From NCBI GenBank assembly GCA_034190875.2, contig CM067343.1:26802718-26866717 (forward strand): a stretch of DNA of 64,000 bases, in the 5' to 3' direction. Source of the DNA: Urechis unicinctus (Eukaryota; Annelida; Polychaeta; Xenopneusta; Urechidae). The position numbers were made by a program, and so were the translations under genes. The notes below the pieces were generated by a model. The model did not search any database. It was given only the letters and a program-made list of their open reading frames with translations, and was not told the DNA's origin. Shown here in pieces: positions 11,871 to 26,800 of this stretch (its first letter is position 1; the number at the start of each line of letters is the position of its first letter).

Positions 11871-13440
11871 AAAACAGGGTCAGCAGAAGCTCAGCTTTAG
11901 TTTTCCACACGCTGCAAGCAACCTGGAATTCAAAAGGTCTGCCATATTCTGATGCGATGTCGATACCTCAATTAGCCATCATATGTCGACTTTACTCACT
12001 CCCTTAATTAGCCGTAAGTCACCTCTTATAATTACCATGTATAACAACTTGTATTGTGCTTTGCTAAAAGTGCAGACATCATACGTTTCATGTGTCAAGT
12101 GAGATAGGGTTGCTTTCTCAAAATGCATTGAAGAATTGATCAGCTTCAACGTGCACAGAAAACCCCACTTCACTGTGTACCATTTAACGAAAAACAAAAT
12201 ATTGGCAATTGATAAGAAACAAAAGTTCTCGATGTTGTCAAGGATATGCATTGACGAACTGAGTGCATTTGATACAGCTTCAACGTGCACTTGCTATATC
12301 CCGTGTGCTGCACAAAGGTTCTGATTATAACCCATATTCTCAAACAAACAAGTTAATACGGGGTTAAATGAATTGTAAGTGTGACGAATGACTTTTCCCG
12401 TCAAGCGAATATATACTACATACGCCTAACTGTCAGTGCCAACAAATGTTCTGATTATAACCAGCATAACCCGTTGGCACTCATTTGGAATTTACGAATG
12501 ACCTACTTGAGTGATTACGTACTACCCGTTGGCACACATTTGTAGTTACCTAACCTACTTGAGTGATAGAAAAGACAATAATTTACCACTTATGTCTGTA
12601 TATAGCATTTAGTTCTAATGGTCCTGCATTGTGCTTTTGTATAATATACCTCCTGATAAGGAGAATAGAATAAAAGATTTACAGGAGGACAACTACTATG
12701 GTATTGTCAATCATGTTTGCACTTTATTGCATGTTTATTTACCAGCAGCTGGTTAATGATGTAGGAATGTATTAGGACGGTGTGACAACACCAGCGTTGT
12801 ATGTTTTCATTTGTCGGCATTTGAGGCACCTTTGGGAATATTACGATATGAGTTATGTCTGACAATGCATCACTCGAGCTATCACGCGTGTACGGACTAT
12901 ATAGAGGATGAGGCGTGTGAGGGACCAAGGAAAACATCACATCGTCTGCTATATTCGCCGTAACGTTTACAATTCGTAACACTGGGTCGCAAGACAGACA
13001 CACGTCGCTTAGCATTTCCTTCATTAACATTATCGTTAACTAAATAACCATCATCATATCCGATGACATTTAGCGTTACACTTCCTGTCCAGCTAAGGGC
13101 TAGGCATCTTCCTTTCATCGCATTGCGGCTATTGTTTCTCTGAACTTCTTGTGCAGCATGCAGTAGCGAATACAATTAGCAGAGAACAAAGTTACTAATC
13201 ATGGCAGCCAAAACGTGTCCTTAGATGTCTATGTAAGTGACACGGGAATAAACTGTAGTATAATTGAGGGACAGATTAGGGAGCAGAATACCATGGAAAC
13301 AGCACCATCTTGGTCCTCATCATATGATGTGAGTTAGAACCATGAAGTCTCCTCATCAATATGGACTGAAGTTGTCATTTGATGATTTCGTCCAGTTCAG
13401 CACCTACATTTAGATATCTATTAGACTGATAAACATATAC
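11871..13440. other. Non-coding with short local duplications
   Basis: Cagcttcaacgtgcac occurs twice (about 12142 and 12277). A ttggcacncatttg / cctacttgagtgat pair is doubled at about 12475-12560. No gene is supported. The overlapping minus-strand frames at 12707-13175 carry no recognisable domain. Confidence 0.45.
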
Positions 13441-13462
13441 GGTGACAGCAGGTACACATATA

Positions 13463-13693
<231 letters not shown>

Positions 13694-15806
13694 GATATTC
13701 AAACTAGTATTAGTATAGGTGAATTGCGCACAACTAATCACCTAGCCGGCTAGTACTGTGACTGAGCTTCTCGAGGCAACAAGGTTATTTCAATAGAAAA
13801 CGTAACTTTGTCTTTTGATTTAACTAGATCATCATAAACACGCCATGCAGCACGATTCATCCTATGTTAATTGTTGTAATCGACGATTGAGTATATGTGG
13901 CTATATTATCTATATGGATGTTAGGAAATATTCACCATTACCAAAAAGGAAGATTCAGCATTCAAGGCAAAGTGCAAAAAACGTGCAGACAACGGTGTGG
14001 GACGAATCACCATACAAGAGTCACGTGTTATACCGTGTCGCACCAATATATATGCAGATATCCACACATATTGTTAAACGAAGAGACGCCTGATCTTGCA
14101 ATATCAACAATACATCTCTTCTGTAATCTTTCCGAACTCAAATACACAAACATACATAATCACAAGGCATTAATATTGTCGTCTCTGTTACTTGGCAGGG
14201 CCTGGTGCTCTTTAGAGACTATCTTTCTGTTCTGGATAATGCATCCGTCTTCATCCCTCATTACACTTCAATAATGTGGAAATTTTTCATAACCGATGCG
14301 TAATGCACACCACCCAGTAGGAATCTAGTTGTGTAGCACCACAAGACGGAAGTTTAAAGTGTAGCAGGCGAATGATGTTGTGTAAACACCGAATGAGCAA
14401 TTGGCTATTTAACTGCACGTCCTTATGCTTGAACTTCCTAGATGGCTCAATGGTTGTCCCTATTCACAGTAAGCGCCATTATATATACCACCTTTCATGA
14501 ATTTCATACTGCGGGTATGTGCAAAGAAATGTAGTTTATACATTTCTCTAATCGACCTTGTCAAGGCCACTGGGATAAAATGGCCACCGAGTTCTCAAAA
14601 CAAGTTAACGACAAGAGATAGAGGCACCTGAACTACACAGGCTACGTCATCACCAAGGTCTTTTGCCGTAATAGGTAGATGACTGTGGAAGCATGTGTGT
14701 TACTTCGCCACACAAGTGACGAAAGCGCGCAATATTGTTTATGAGTAAATATAAATTATGGACAATAAAGTCATATACCCAAACGCAAAATATTAAGGAT
14801 GCAAATAGCTCGATGGCCGCAATCAATACGCTTAAACGTTTTAATCGATATATTTCCAATGTAAAACTACACTGAAAGATGGATTATATGTATATTTGTA
14901 TGTTTTAGATGCCAGCAACTAAATGAAATTATTATTGTTTGCACATCATTATAGCAAAATACAATGACGGACATACGTTGCTCCATATACTGCTTATGAG
15001 CTTCCAAAATGTGCAAATATGTACAACGGTAATACCCAAGCGCCCAACTACCTTTCGAGATGTATAGTTTAATTTTAGCCACGCTCCGCTATCGACAACA
15101 AATTTACACTTCAGCTTGTATATTTATCTATAATTCATCGCTGGCGTCTGTTGGCTTGATAGTCAACCATTCCATTGTTTCTGACCTCGCCAACACCTCG
15201 CCTTTCAAAGTTATTACGGCCTCCCTTTCCCCCAATGATTGTTGCGACCAAGCATCAAGCCGCCGAAGCACATTTGTCCTACATATGCTGTCAAAGCACT
15301 TGTCCGTGTTCTCAATCCTTGCTCCTCGCTTACGATACTGAGAACTTATACACAATTGATTTTTCCTCATTCCAATGTATTATTATCTAATCTATTGCGG
15401 GGCTACTTAGGTAGTAAAAGCAAACACACTGCCATGCTTGATGGTTTAACTTCCCTTCCGAAATTGAGAAGACATCTTTTATGAAATACCATCAAGTGTT
15501 AAAAGGGCTTCATACTCTTCTTGTTGTTGAACAAACAATGCTCCTTCGGCAGCTATCAAAACTTGCCTCCAGTACGCAACTGACTCGATGAATAACAGTC
15601 AGCTTGTAAAAATCAATCCAATCGATAGTGTAAACGAATACCTCGTAAACGTGTTTATTCCAGAGTGAGCAAGAGGCTCAGGCTGCACACACATTATTGC
15701 CACCATACTTACTGCATACACGCTCAAGCAATTATATCTGGCGTGCTAGGCGCAATTCATTTTGATTATATGAGGCTAAAAACAACCCCACTAACAGAAA
15801 ACCAAT

Positions 15807-15850
15807 AGCATCATCATCATCATCAGCAGCAGCAGCAGCAGCAGGAGGAG
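15807..15850. repeat. CAT/CAG triplet microsatellite
   Basis: A run of cat followed by cag and gga triplets. Shorter versions occupy the same place in the other two units (about 21845-21872 and 26462-26490). Confidence 0.9.
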
Positions 15851-17249
15851 AGTGAACCGACCCACAATAGCAGTAAAGGTGGAGTGAAAGGCGTTATGAT
15901 AACGCGTTTAACATCGCAACATATGCAGATACGATAAAGAACGCAAAGTGCAATAACCATGACTTCGGAGGTTTCAGCAGCTAAATACAGCGCAATAGGT
16001 TATATAGCAATAGGTAGCTTGAGATTTGCCTAGAGGTTTTACATACTCATACGCTCAATGTCGCAGACCACAAATATGGACTGAAGTGTGCTGTTACCGC
16101 GTTGACTCGACCATTAGTCCTTATGATAAACAAACAACGAGAAAGTGGGTCTGCTGGAATCTGAAGGAGGCACATAATAGACTGATAAACATGTACGCTT
16201 ACAGCAGGTACACAATCCGTGTAGTGCAGTTTGTGTGATGAGACACAAGACATTCGCTGTTGCTGCTTTGATGCTTGCAATGCTATATTACCAAGGGCAT
16301 ATGACAACGGCCAATTGAATTACGCCGTCTTGGGTTACGTTGGCGAAGTGTTTATTGACGAGGTACAAATCGAATTTTCAACGAGTGAAAATATGGTGTA
16401 AACATCCTCAAAATATTGTAAATCATAATTCTTAAAGCTGTAGATTTATGGAACCTGCAGACGCGTGACAAATACATATCAGTTACCACGAGTATTTGTG
16501 TTTTCTTTAACGAGACTAACCATCGAAATAGAAAGAATATTCAGTGTCTCGTCAGCTGCTTGCATAAATAAGTATCTGAGGTTTCGTGGGTCTTTCATGT
16601 TTCGTTTCACTTATCATCTTGCTACTAACCTGCCTACGTATTTATTTGAGAAGAGAAATTACTACTGACCGTGCAAAGGTACCTACAAGGTATAATGTTA
16701 TTATCCTGCTTTGAGTAGAACGCCCTTCGAACGTCGAGCCATGTCATTTGTATTATATCAGTAGACAGTGAAGATATCTGGCATTTCCAATGCGAGCGAA
16801 CCTCCAAACCATGTGAAAGACATTTGTCTTGTCTGAATCAGGCATAAGCCATATTGAGTAGAAATAAAATGACCACATTTTGTAAAGCAATTCCTTTTTC
16901 CAGTAAATGACATGATGGGTAACACGAAATGATAGCACATTATGTGCAACGATAACAGCTGATAAAACGTCTTCACAACATCATGTTTTGACGTCTTGAT
17001 GTGAATGTATGTGCGTAGAATGATGAATTTGAACCAGTTATCCGTTTGGTGCTAAGTATCATAAGTTACAATAGAGCAATTGCATAAGGTCTGGGCCAAG
17101 GTGACGTATGTTTCCAGTAGTGGAAAGCTAATCTAGCAAGCACTGTGACTCTTCCTGGTTGTCTGATTTGCTTCTATTTTGTCGTAGAATGATCCCCGAA
17201 GACAGACGCACCCTGTGTGACTCAATTACATTTGTGGCAAGCTTATCAT

Positions 17250-17660
17250 TTATAGCTGCATGCATGACTTCACACAATTTTCGTTGCGTCCCGTGATAGT
17301 AAAATGTATGGCGTATGTTTCTAAATGATGTAAGCTGGATATGTGCAGTAACGGTGGCATCATTGTAATAGATGATTTATGTTCTGTTTCAATAACATGA
17401 GCATCTTTTAACTCACAGAACCTCGGATAATATAGCGCATATCCCTGATTGGTCAGTAATGATTTTTGGGTTTTTGTAATCACCGATAACGAAAGTGTCA
17501 TTTCCATTCCTTCACATTGGATATCAAACGCTCCATCTATGATGCCATTTCTAAGTAATGCCAAAAATGATTGCGAAGTTACATTATCAATCCATAACAT
17601 GTCGTTCATTGTACTTCGACAACTTTGTATTTCATAGTTCGAATGTGTACAATTAATCAT
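17250..17660 (-). CDS. Anonymous ORF, partly kept in repeat unit 3
   Basis: A 136-codon frame with MNDMLWIDN, IIDGAFDIQCEGMEMTLSLS and a downstream FCELKD. A shorter in-frame relative is at 26430-26705 (LIDRAFVIQCEGIEMTHSF). The Cys-x-x-x-Met spacing loosely recalls the first strand of zona pellucida N domains, and further Cys residues follow, but I cannot confirm that family. It may be an exon of a gene carried by the repeat or chance conservation of a young duplicate. Confidence 0.3.
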   Translation of the reverse strand: MINCTHSNYEIQSCRSTMNDMLWIDNVTSQSFLALLRNGIIDGAFDIQCEGMEMTLSLSVITKTQKSLLTNQGYALYYPRFCELKDAHVIETEHKSSITMMPPLLHISSLHHLETYAIHFTITGRNENCVKSCMQL

Positions 17661-18640
17661 GTTTGCATCGTCTTATTGATAATAAGCAATAATCAATCAG
17701 TTACAAAGGATGAGTTCTTAACCGGATTAATCCATCGCTGACAATGGACCAACCCTATATCACTAAAATTCCTTCAATGAATCAATCATCAGTTTCATCT
17801 CTGCTTTTTGCGAATGGCTCTTAGCTCAGAGTGTTCTAATACGCACCTTGGACATGATGTAATGACAAATGTATTTGGTTAATCACCATGAGTATATTCC
17901 GTGTCTTTCTGGTATTTGTGATACATTGTGAGTAAATCATGCCCACGATGCTCTCTCTCGACCTTTCAACCAAGCAGTGAGTGAGTTGCGGCGAAACTTA
18001 CACACCAGCTTATGTAGCTAACTTAAGCGACTGCCATCCGCCATCTGTGCATTGGTACGTTATATTAGCAGCTCTATTTGATAAACATATATATACATGG
18101 GTTTTTTTCTAGTTTACTGCGCTTTTTTTCCATGGCCTGTTCATATATTAGCAAACACCATGATAGGCATTCTTGAGATTACAAATCTTGTCCACTAACT
18201 TTTCGTTTTGAGGCGGCAACAACTAAAACGTCGAACTACCTAAAAACTGTCTAACTGCCTGTGCCACCGAAGGCCGATTGTATGCAATTAACGTCAACAT
18301 AGTATATATCCACATTTCTATAAACGTGTGACTTATGCTCAAGCAACCAAACACATTGCAGTCTGTATTTATCTCACTGAAGGATCATAAGACGTGGCAT
18401 ATTGTCGACTGCAGCGCAAACAGACTGAAACTGTATGCGGTGTATTGGGCTGGTTACACACATAAACTAGGATGCGTGAGTGGGTAGATTTCACAGGAAG
18501 TCGTTGTTACCAATTCTAGTAACAGATGGACCTAGCAATAACAGTTCAAGGACCATATGTGCCGAATTAATCAACGTATTATACCCAACTGCCCCCGCGG
18601 TTTCCTGTAACGAACATTAAATCGGAATGACATTGAAATA

Positions 18641-19449
18641 GTCTGCCGCATCAGAATTTCTATCGATAGTGTTTGGAATTGAATTCAGTTCACGTCACAT
18701 GGCCAGTGATCGAATTGGCTCAAATGGTACAGATGTTCAATCCTCATAACTGTGGCATTTGTGAGGCGGCAAGCTCTTGTTAACAAGAACTGAATTTATA
18801 CATCACCCGCACTATCTTTTCCATGTATCAATGTGTTAGCACATTGATACTATATTGGTTCATATTCAGATATAAGCTTAACACTGTATGGTTAATAACA
18901 AAGGTCACAAATAGGCCATTGTTTATGAATATAAACTGGAGAAAGCCTCTCGTTTGCATATATATTATTATATTTTGTAGAATCAATTCATCGAACTATA
19001 CATTCTTTGAACTTGTACATGGTCTTGTGAATATAATCCATTTTCTAATGCAATTAGCTATCTTTGCACATATTGCTTAAAACAGAGTTTCTCATCAAAT
19101 ATATACCGTATTCATTTTTCAAATATGACTTGGGGCTATGTAATTCGCACTTTGGTTTTGTTCTAAATTTATGTCATCCATTTTGCGCAACATAAGGTAG
19201 TTTGTCATTATTTAAGGAATAATCAGCGTCTGCTATATCATGTGACATCAGCATCAACCAGTATGGTCACCTTAAAACGTATATCAAATTCACATCATCT
19301 ACCAAAGACCGGAGTGCATGGTAAAATTTCTTCAAAGTCTCGTGTGTATGACGGAAATTTCAATCAAGCAGAGCCAATTAATTAAGGACAATCACACAAT
19401 ATTACAGTCGTACCATGTCTGGAATCTTATTGATCCTGCTTTCAGCATC
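18641..19449. other. Spacer between repeat units 1 and 2, with an F1 fragment
   Basis: 18690-18800 is a short F1 repeat copy (cacatggccagtgatcgaat, tcttgttaacaagaactgaa). The rest is AT-rich and non-coding. The 85-codon frame at 18823-19080 is hydrophobic and AT-driven, without support. Confidence 0.5.
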
Positions 19450-22400
19450 TGATAACTCACATAATGCCTGGTGATGTGTCACATATCACAGTGCTGTCTA
19501 CAAGAATCATCGGCCTAGTATTACATCCTTCTGCATCACAAAAGCTTAGTATGATAGGGCGTCGCATTATTATTGCACTTGAATCCAATCGTAACTGTCC
19601 GTATACTTTCCTTCTTCATATATCTTCATATATCCAATATGCTTCAACATGCTCCCATAATTATTGGTATTTATGAAAAGAGCACAACCAATCACCTCGT
19701 CGGACAGCACTACGCTCAAGGTTCTCGATGCAACGAACAAGTTTCGATTGTTTTATTTCGGTAAGTGCATTCTATGAGTCACCTAGCGTTTTCATGCAAG
19801 CAGATGGTGGTAAAACCACACAGAAAACTGACATGCTCTTTGGGCAAATGGACAAAAACATAGCTGAGATGAGGGTTAGTACATACCACAGCTTCTATAC
19901 ATACCTGATGTTAATTTAAACAACTGCTGCTTTTGAGATGTGAGTGTTCTACATGTCATGTTTTATATGGCTTGATTTGATAAAGAAGCAAACATGCTTG
20001 ATAAAAGTTACATGCATCTGCTTTTGTCGATATCACACATATTGAGAAAGATAACGTAAATCTCTGACCTCTTACGACTATAAACTATGTCTTACGATTT
20101 ATCATCATAAAAACTCCACAAAGCAAATTCATGTTCATTGGGGCAATCGAATATCAAGCATATGTAGCTAGTTTCTGTATATGTATGCGGGAAATTTAGC
20201 ATTCAAGAAAAAAAGCCAGTCACAAGGCATTTCTGTTATCGGTTCTTGTGCCTGGCATGGCCTGGTGTTCTTTATAGATCATCTGTCGTCATCTCTTATT
20301 CCACTTCAATACGGTGGTGGTACATCATGGCTAATGTGTTATGCATACCACCCAAGAAGAAGGTATTTTTGTAGCCTCACAAGCCGTTTGCTGAAAGTGT
20401 AGCGTGCGAAAGGTCTTGAACAAGTACCGCACGATTATTCTACTGGCTTAGCAACTGGCTTCAACCGAAAAAACTTATCCTAAAGATCGCAGCGCAAGTT
20501 AATTAACTCCACGTTCTTATACTTGAAGACCCAGACAGATAAATGGTATTACCTATTTAAAGAAAGCTCCATTACTGATACCACCTCTCGTCAATTTCCT
20601 GCTGCGGGTTTTTGCAACGAAATGTATTTCAGCAATTGCTCTAAAGTGAACCTTGTCAAGGTCACTGGAATAACAAGGCCAGATTGTTCTCAAAACATGT
20701 TTATGACGAGCGATAGAGGCATACGTCGCCATACGTAATTAACCAGGTATTTTCTTTTCATTGCTAGATGGTTGTGTGAGGATGTATGTAAGTTTGCCAC
20801 AAAAGCATGTAATATTGTTTATCAGTAAATATATGTTTCGGACACACATCATATACTATAACATAAAAACAAAATATTGAGATATTTCCAATATCAAGCT
20901 GCGCTGAAATATGAATAACATGTATTTTTATGTGTCTTAGATGCCAGATCGGAACACGATGGCGGTCATACACTGCTCCACATACTTGTGACCTTCCAAT
21001 ATATGTAAATATAAACAATGGTGATAACCAACTGCCTAACTTCCTCCCAAGTTTAATTTCAGCCCCCGCATTGTCATCACTCTCCGGTATCGACAACAAA
21101 TTTACACCCCAGCGTTTATATTTATCTTTCATTCATCTCCAACATGGCGCTTGTTGGCTTGATTAACAACCACACTTTTGTTTCTGACCTCGCCAACACC
21201 TCACCTTTCGTTATAATGCAACACAGTTGTCTGATCAACGTTTTGGAACTGACATGATTTCTACCACTTTCGACTTTAACTGTGTAGTCAAAACACTTGT
21301 CCGGGTTGTCAATACTTGCTCCTCGCTTGCGATACCAAACTTTGTAACACAACTGTTCTGCGATACCACACAGAGTAAGAATGGCCATTTTCTACTTAGT
21401 ATATGACAATCGTTGACAACAACAAAATAAATAATTATGCACAAATAATATAGAGCAGTAGCTTATTTAAATATTATTGCGATCATTATGCAACATTTGT
21501 AACAAGGCCTTTCAGTGACTGAAGTACAACAGGCAATATATATCCGTGTGCTTTTCCAACAGCTTTCAATACATGGTGAGTTGTCCCGAATATGGAACTG
21601 ACTCAATGAATAACAGCTTGTAAAATCAATCCGATTGATGGCAAAAACGTATACCTAGAATCGGACGATTTGTGTTCATTCACGAGTGGGCAAGAAGCTC
21701 ATGCTGCACTCACAACATTGCCATCTGATTTACTGTATACAATGACTAGAGCCTTACGCGCTCAGGTAATTATATCTGGCGTGCTAAGCGCATTTTTTGT
21801 TTATTGACTGAGGCTGAGATTACCCCCACTTACAGCAAAACCTATTTGCATCATAATCATCAGCAGCAGCAATGAACTGACCATCAGAAGAAGTGTTAAT
21901 AAAGTGTGGGAGGTTGTGATGACTCGTTCTACATATGCAGATATTCTAAATCGCCAAAAAGGAACAATACCATTACCATGAGCATGTCGGTTTCAGGAGC
22001 TAAAGACAGCAGAGCAGATTATAAAGCTGTACGTAGTCGCGAATTACCAAGAGGGTTTCCATTCTTTTACTCTCAACGTCCCAGACCACAAATGTGTGCA
22101 ATAATAATATCTTAATTGTTGACAATCAAGAGCGTCTTATATGATAGTTTTATTCTAAGTAACATGGGTGAAAATAGCGAGCTTGTGCTGTCGGCACATA
22201 TTTATAAGAATATGGCTTGTTCTTGCATTGGCAAGGATTTGGCCAGTGTAAAGCTGTACTTACTGCATTTATAGAAATATGGTAGTGGCAAGAAAATGAC
22301 ATAGAATCGCAATAGCCCAATTTCAACCACAATACAATAAGACCATAGACGTGCTGCTACATTGCATGTCTGGGTAATTCATTGGTAAGGGAAATAACTA

Positions 22401-23840
22401 CTGATCGTGCAAAAGTACCAACAAGGTACAATGTTATTATTCTGATTTATATGAGCAGGTCGTCCTTCGAACGACGTCTCATGTCATTTGGTTGATCTCG
22501 GTAGACAATGAACATATCTGTCCGTTCTAATGGGAGCGAATCTACAAAACAGATGAAAGACATTTGCCTCGTCGAATAAGTGTAGCTGGCTACGATATCA
22601 ATAAAATGACAACATTGCAGTAAATAATATGATATGTCATTATAACATTATGTTATGATATCTAGATGTTAATGTGTGTGTTTAGAATAATGAATAATTA
22701 CTAGTTATTCGTTTGGTGCTAGAGTTAATGTGTCAATAGAGCAATTGCATTTGCGCAAATGTGGCATATGCTGTTTGAAGCCTCATTTAGTGAGCACTGT
22801 TGCTCTACCTATTTTTCTGATTTGTTTCAGAGTGACCCCTGAAGACAGATGAATCAATTACAGGTGTGGCAAGCTTATCATTTGTAGTTAGGTATAAATG
22901 TCACATAGCTGCAAGTATGACTTCCCATTATAGAATCCATAATTTCGGTTGCGTCCTGTGATTGTAAAATGTATGAATGACGTAAGGTAGACACGTGCAG
23001 TTAAGGTGGTATCCCATGGCTATTGTACCAGACAATTTATGATCTGTTCAAACTTGATTGCAATTACGTGAGCATTGTTACGACCCTGTTGTTGAGCTGC
23101 TGTTTAGGAAAGTAATATAGTACGAGATTGATGGCTAGGATTAAGCGTGATGTTATTGCTGATTAAGCGTGATTGCTTAATAGAGATACTTATATCTGTA
23201 CAGTGGCTTACTCACCTTGTTTACTAACGAGTAATGTTCTTCCCTTTTTATCTGACCTTGAGTGTTGTATGCGTAGCATTTCAATCCCCCTATCTTAACC
23301 AAGTGGGCTATGTTTTATATGCCATGTTAATGCTTTTTCGTGGTTCCCCCTCTCTCGACCATTTACCGACGCAGCAGGTGTGTTACAGAAAAACCTTCCC
23401 CCTGGCTTATATAGCTAACTAAAGCGACAACCATCTGTGCATCGATTGGTTTATCTTAAAATCTATATATGTTTGTATGTGTTCCTTATCTGCGTATGTT
23501 ATTTAAGTTTGTTCACATAATTGCATAACCATGACCTATATTCTTGAGATTAACAACCTTGTCTTCACATATCTGGTCTCGGCAAAGCCCTAAACTAACA
23601 ATCGGTCTCAACGCTCTCGACTGCAGCACAAACAGACTAAAACTGTATGCTGGGAAACGGTCACGGAAAACACATAATACGGAGACTGCGTGAGTGGGTA
23701 GAAATCCCAGGGAGTCTATGTCACCAATTCCAGGAATACATGCACTAAAGAATAACAGTTCAAGGACAATGAGTGCTGAATTAATCGACGTATTATTGCT
23801 TACCCGACAGTCCTCCTACGATCATGATGCTCATCACTTT
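19450..23840. repeat. Large tandem repeat unit 2 (about 4.4 kb)
   Basis: Collinear with units 1 and 3. It lacks the 17250-17720 block of unit 1, which unit 3 retains near 26630-26860. Minus-strand frames at 15128-15370 (unit 1) and 21122-21388 (unit 2) share YRKRGA, DKCFD, KGEVLARSET and IKPT motifs, so a degraded coding segment is possible. Confidence 0.7.
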
Positions 23841-23859
23841 CTACGGGAATGGCATTAAA

Positions 23860-26800
23860 TAACTCACATCATGCCTGCTGATGTGTCACATATCCCAGTG
23901 CTGTCTAAAAGAATCATTGGCCTAGTACGACATCCTTATGCATCGCAAAAGCTTAGTATGATAGGGTGTCGCATTATTATTCCACATGTATCCAATGTTA
24001 ATGGTGCGCGTGCTTTCCTTTTTGATATATCTTCTTATTTTCAATATGCTTTAACGTGATCCCATAATTACTGGTTTATGTGAACAAAGCAAAAGCAATT
24101 AACAAGCCGGCAGTACTGTGATCAAAGATATCGATGCAATCAGGTAATTTCAATTGTTCTATTTCCGAAAGTGCATTTTATGAGTCACCATTTCGTTTAC
24201 ATGCAAGCAGATGGTAGTAAAAACAACACAGAAAACCAACATGGTCCTCGGGCAAATTGATAAAAACATAGCTGAACTGAGGGTTAGTCCATACCACAGC
24301 CTCTAAACATACCTGATGTTAATTTAAACAACTGTTGCCTCTTGAGTTGTGAGTACGTACTACATGTCATGTTTATTACCTGCTTGATTTGATAAAGAAG
24401 CCCACATGCTTAATAAAAGTTACCTGCATCTGTTATGGTCGACATTGCACATAATGAAAATTAAACGTAAATCTCAAACTTCTTACTATCATCATCTTTG
24501 TTTGTTTAATTAGCTCGATCAACATAAAAATCCCACGAAGCACATTTATGTTCATTGTTGCCATCGACAATTGAGCATGTGTGGCTATTTATATCCTTGC
24601 ATCATATCTATATGTAGAACGACTTACCATTCAAGAGTCACATGATATACCGTATCGCGCGAATATGTATGTTAATATCTACATTAACCTAGAGTTTGTG
24701 CTACACCTATGGATATCTCTCCAGAAAATTCATTGAGTTAATTGCCCGTTCTTTTGTGCTTATAAATCACTTTTCTGTTCGACATATAAAAGTAAATCAG
24801 AGAGTCGCCTGAGTTTGCAATATCAACAATACATCCCTTCTATAATATTTTCGTCTCTTGTGCTTGGCATGAACTGGTGTTCTTTAGAGAACATCTGTCG
24901 TCATCTCATATTGCATTTCAATACGGTGGAGATACATCATGGGCAATGCGTTTTGCAAACCACCCAAGAAGAAGGTAGTTTTGTAACCTCACAAGCCGTT
25001 TGTTGAAAGGGTTTTGTATAACTACGGAATGTGATTGATTATTCTACCGCAAAAACTGCGCAGCGGAAGTTAACTAACTCCACGTTCTTATGCTTGAAAA
25101 TCCTAGACAGCTCAATTGCTTTATAGGAAGCTCCGTTAGTAATACCACCTTTCGTCAATTTCATACTGCGGGTTTGTGCAAGTTAATGTATTTCAGAAAT
25201 ATCTTTAAACTGGACCTTGACAAGGCCACTGGGATAACAAGGCCACTGAGAACTAAACACACGTCTATGACAAGACATAGCGACACCTTAACTACGTCGT
25301 CATACGTCATTACCATGATTTTGTTTACGTTTTTAGCTAGATTACTATGAAAGTATGTGGGTTAGTTGGCCACTCAAGTGACAAAAGCATGTAATATTGT
25401 TTATGTGCAAACATATATTATGGAGAAAACAAAATGATATAATCTAAAACAAAACAAAAATATTGAGGGTTCACACAGCACGATATATTTCCAATATCAA
25501 GCTACACTAAAAGATGAATAATGTGTAAATTAATAGGTTTTAGATACCAGGAATTAATTGAACTCATTACTGCTTTTACATCAATATAGCGAATTACGTG
25601 TAAATACAAACAATTTGAATGCCCAACAGCCCCAATAACTCTCGCGATTAACTTTTAATTTCAGCCACCGCTTTATCATCACTCTCCGGTATCGATGGCG
25701 GCCTCATTTCCCCCACATATTGTTGCAACCAAATTTAAAGTTCAGCATTAAATCGCCGAAACACAGTTCTCTGGTCAACGTGTTGGGACATATTATTCAT
25801 ACTTGATCTCTCATCATGGTGTCCCTCATATAAATGCATTTGTTCTGACCCATCGCGAATTTAGTTAGGTTGTTAAAGTAAACACACCGCTTTGCTCGTT
25901 GGTTAAAGTTTTCTACCAAACTTGGTAACACAACTGCTTTGAAATACCATATGGGGCTCCATATTCTACTTCGGATATGGACATCGCACGTTTACTGGCT
26001 TGTTGTTTGGCTTTGTTTAATGACAACAAACAAAATAAATACTTAGGCGCAAATACGAAAAAGCAGTAGCTAATTCAAATTGCGTTAGATTATCATGCAA
26101 CATTTGAAACAAAGCTTTTCAGTTAATGACTCTTTATTGAAGAACAACTGGCAAAATATATCCGTGTGTTTTTCCAACAGCCTATCATACATGTCCCGGT
26201 TATGAAACTGACTTAATGAATAAAAGTACGCTTTAATAATAAATCCGATTAATAATAAAAATGCATACCTCGAATCAGGCTATTTTTGTTTTCATTGCAG
26301 AGTGAGCAAGAAGCTCATATTGCACACACAACACTGTCATCAGACTAACTTTATACCATTATACCAGCCTCGCACGCTCAAGTAATTATATATGGCATGC
26401 TAGGCGTCGTTCATGTTGGTTGGATGAGGCTAAGAACAATCCCACTTACACAGAACACCAATAACATCACCACCACCAGCAGCAGCAGCAAACTGGCCAT
26501 CAGGAGAAGTGTAAGTAAAGTGTGAGGGGTTGACATGACGCGTTTTACATGGCAACATATGCAGACATACTAAATAGCCAAGAAGGCACAAAAAATAGCC
26601 ATGGTTTTCGCAACTCTTGCATACCAAGAAAGAATGTGTCATTTCAATTCCTTCACATTGGATAACAAACGCTCTATCTATGAGGCCATCTCCAAGTAAT
26701 GCCAAACATTATTACGAGGTAACTTTATCAATCAATACCATGTCGTTCATTGTTCTACCACTGATTTGTATTTCATGGTTCAAAGGTGAATAATTAATTA

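Larger units (their letters stand above)
13740..18640. repeat. Large tandem repeat unit 1 (about 4.9 kb)
   Basis: First of three diverged copies. Collinear landmarks include the ctggcagggcctggtgttcttta-like block (14196), a CAT/CAG triplet run (15807-15845), the cgtgcaaaggtacc block (16672) and the aacagactgaaactgtatgc block (18420). Unit 2 repeats these at 20254, 21845, 22407 and 23631. Unit 3 repeats the first two at 24863 and 26462. It contains the ORF at 17250-17660. No transposase or reverse transcriptase was recognised. Confidence 0.7.
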
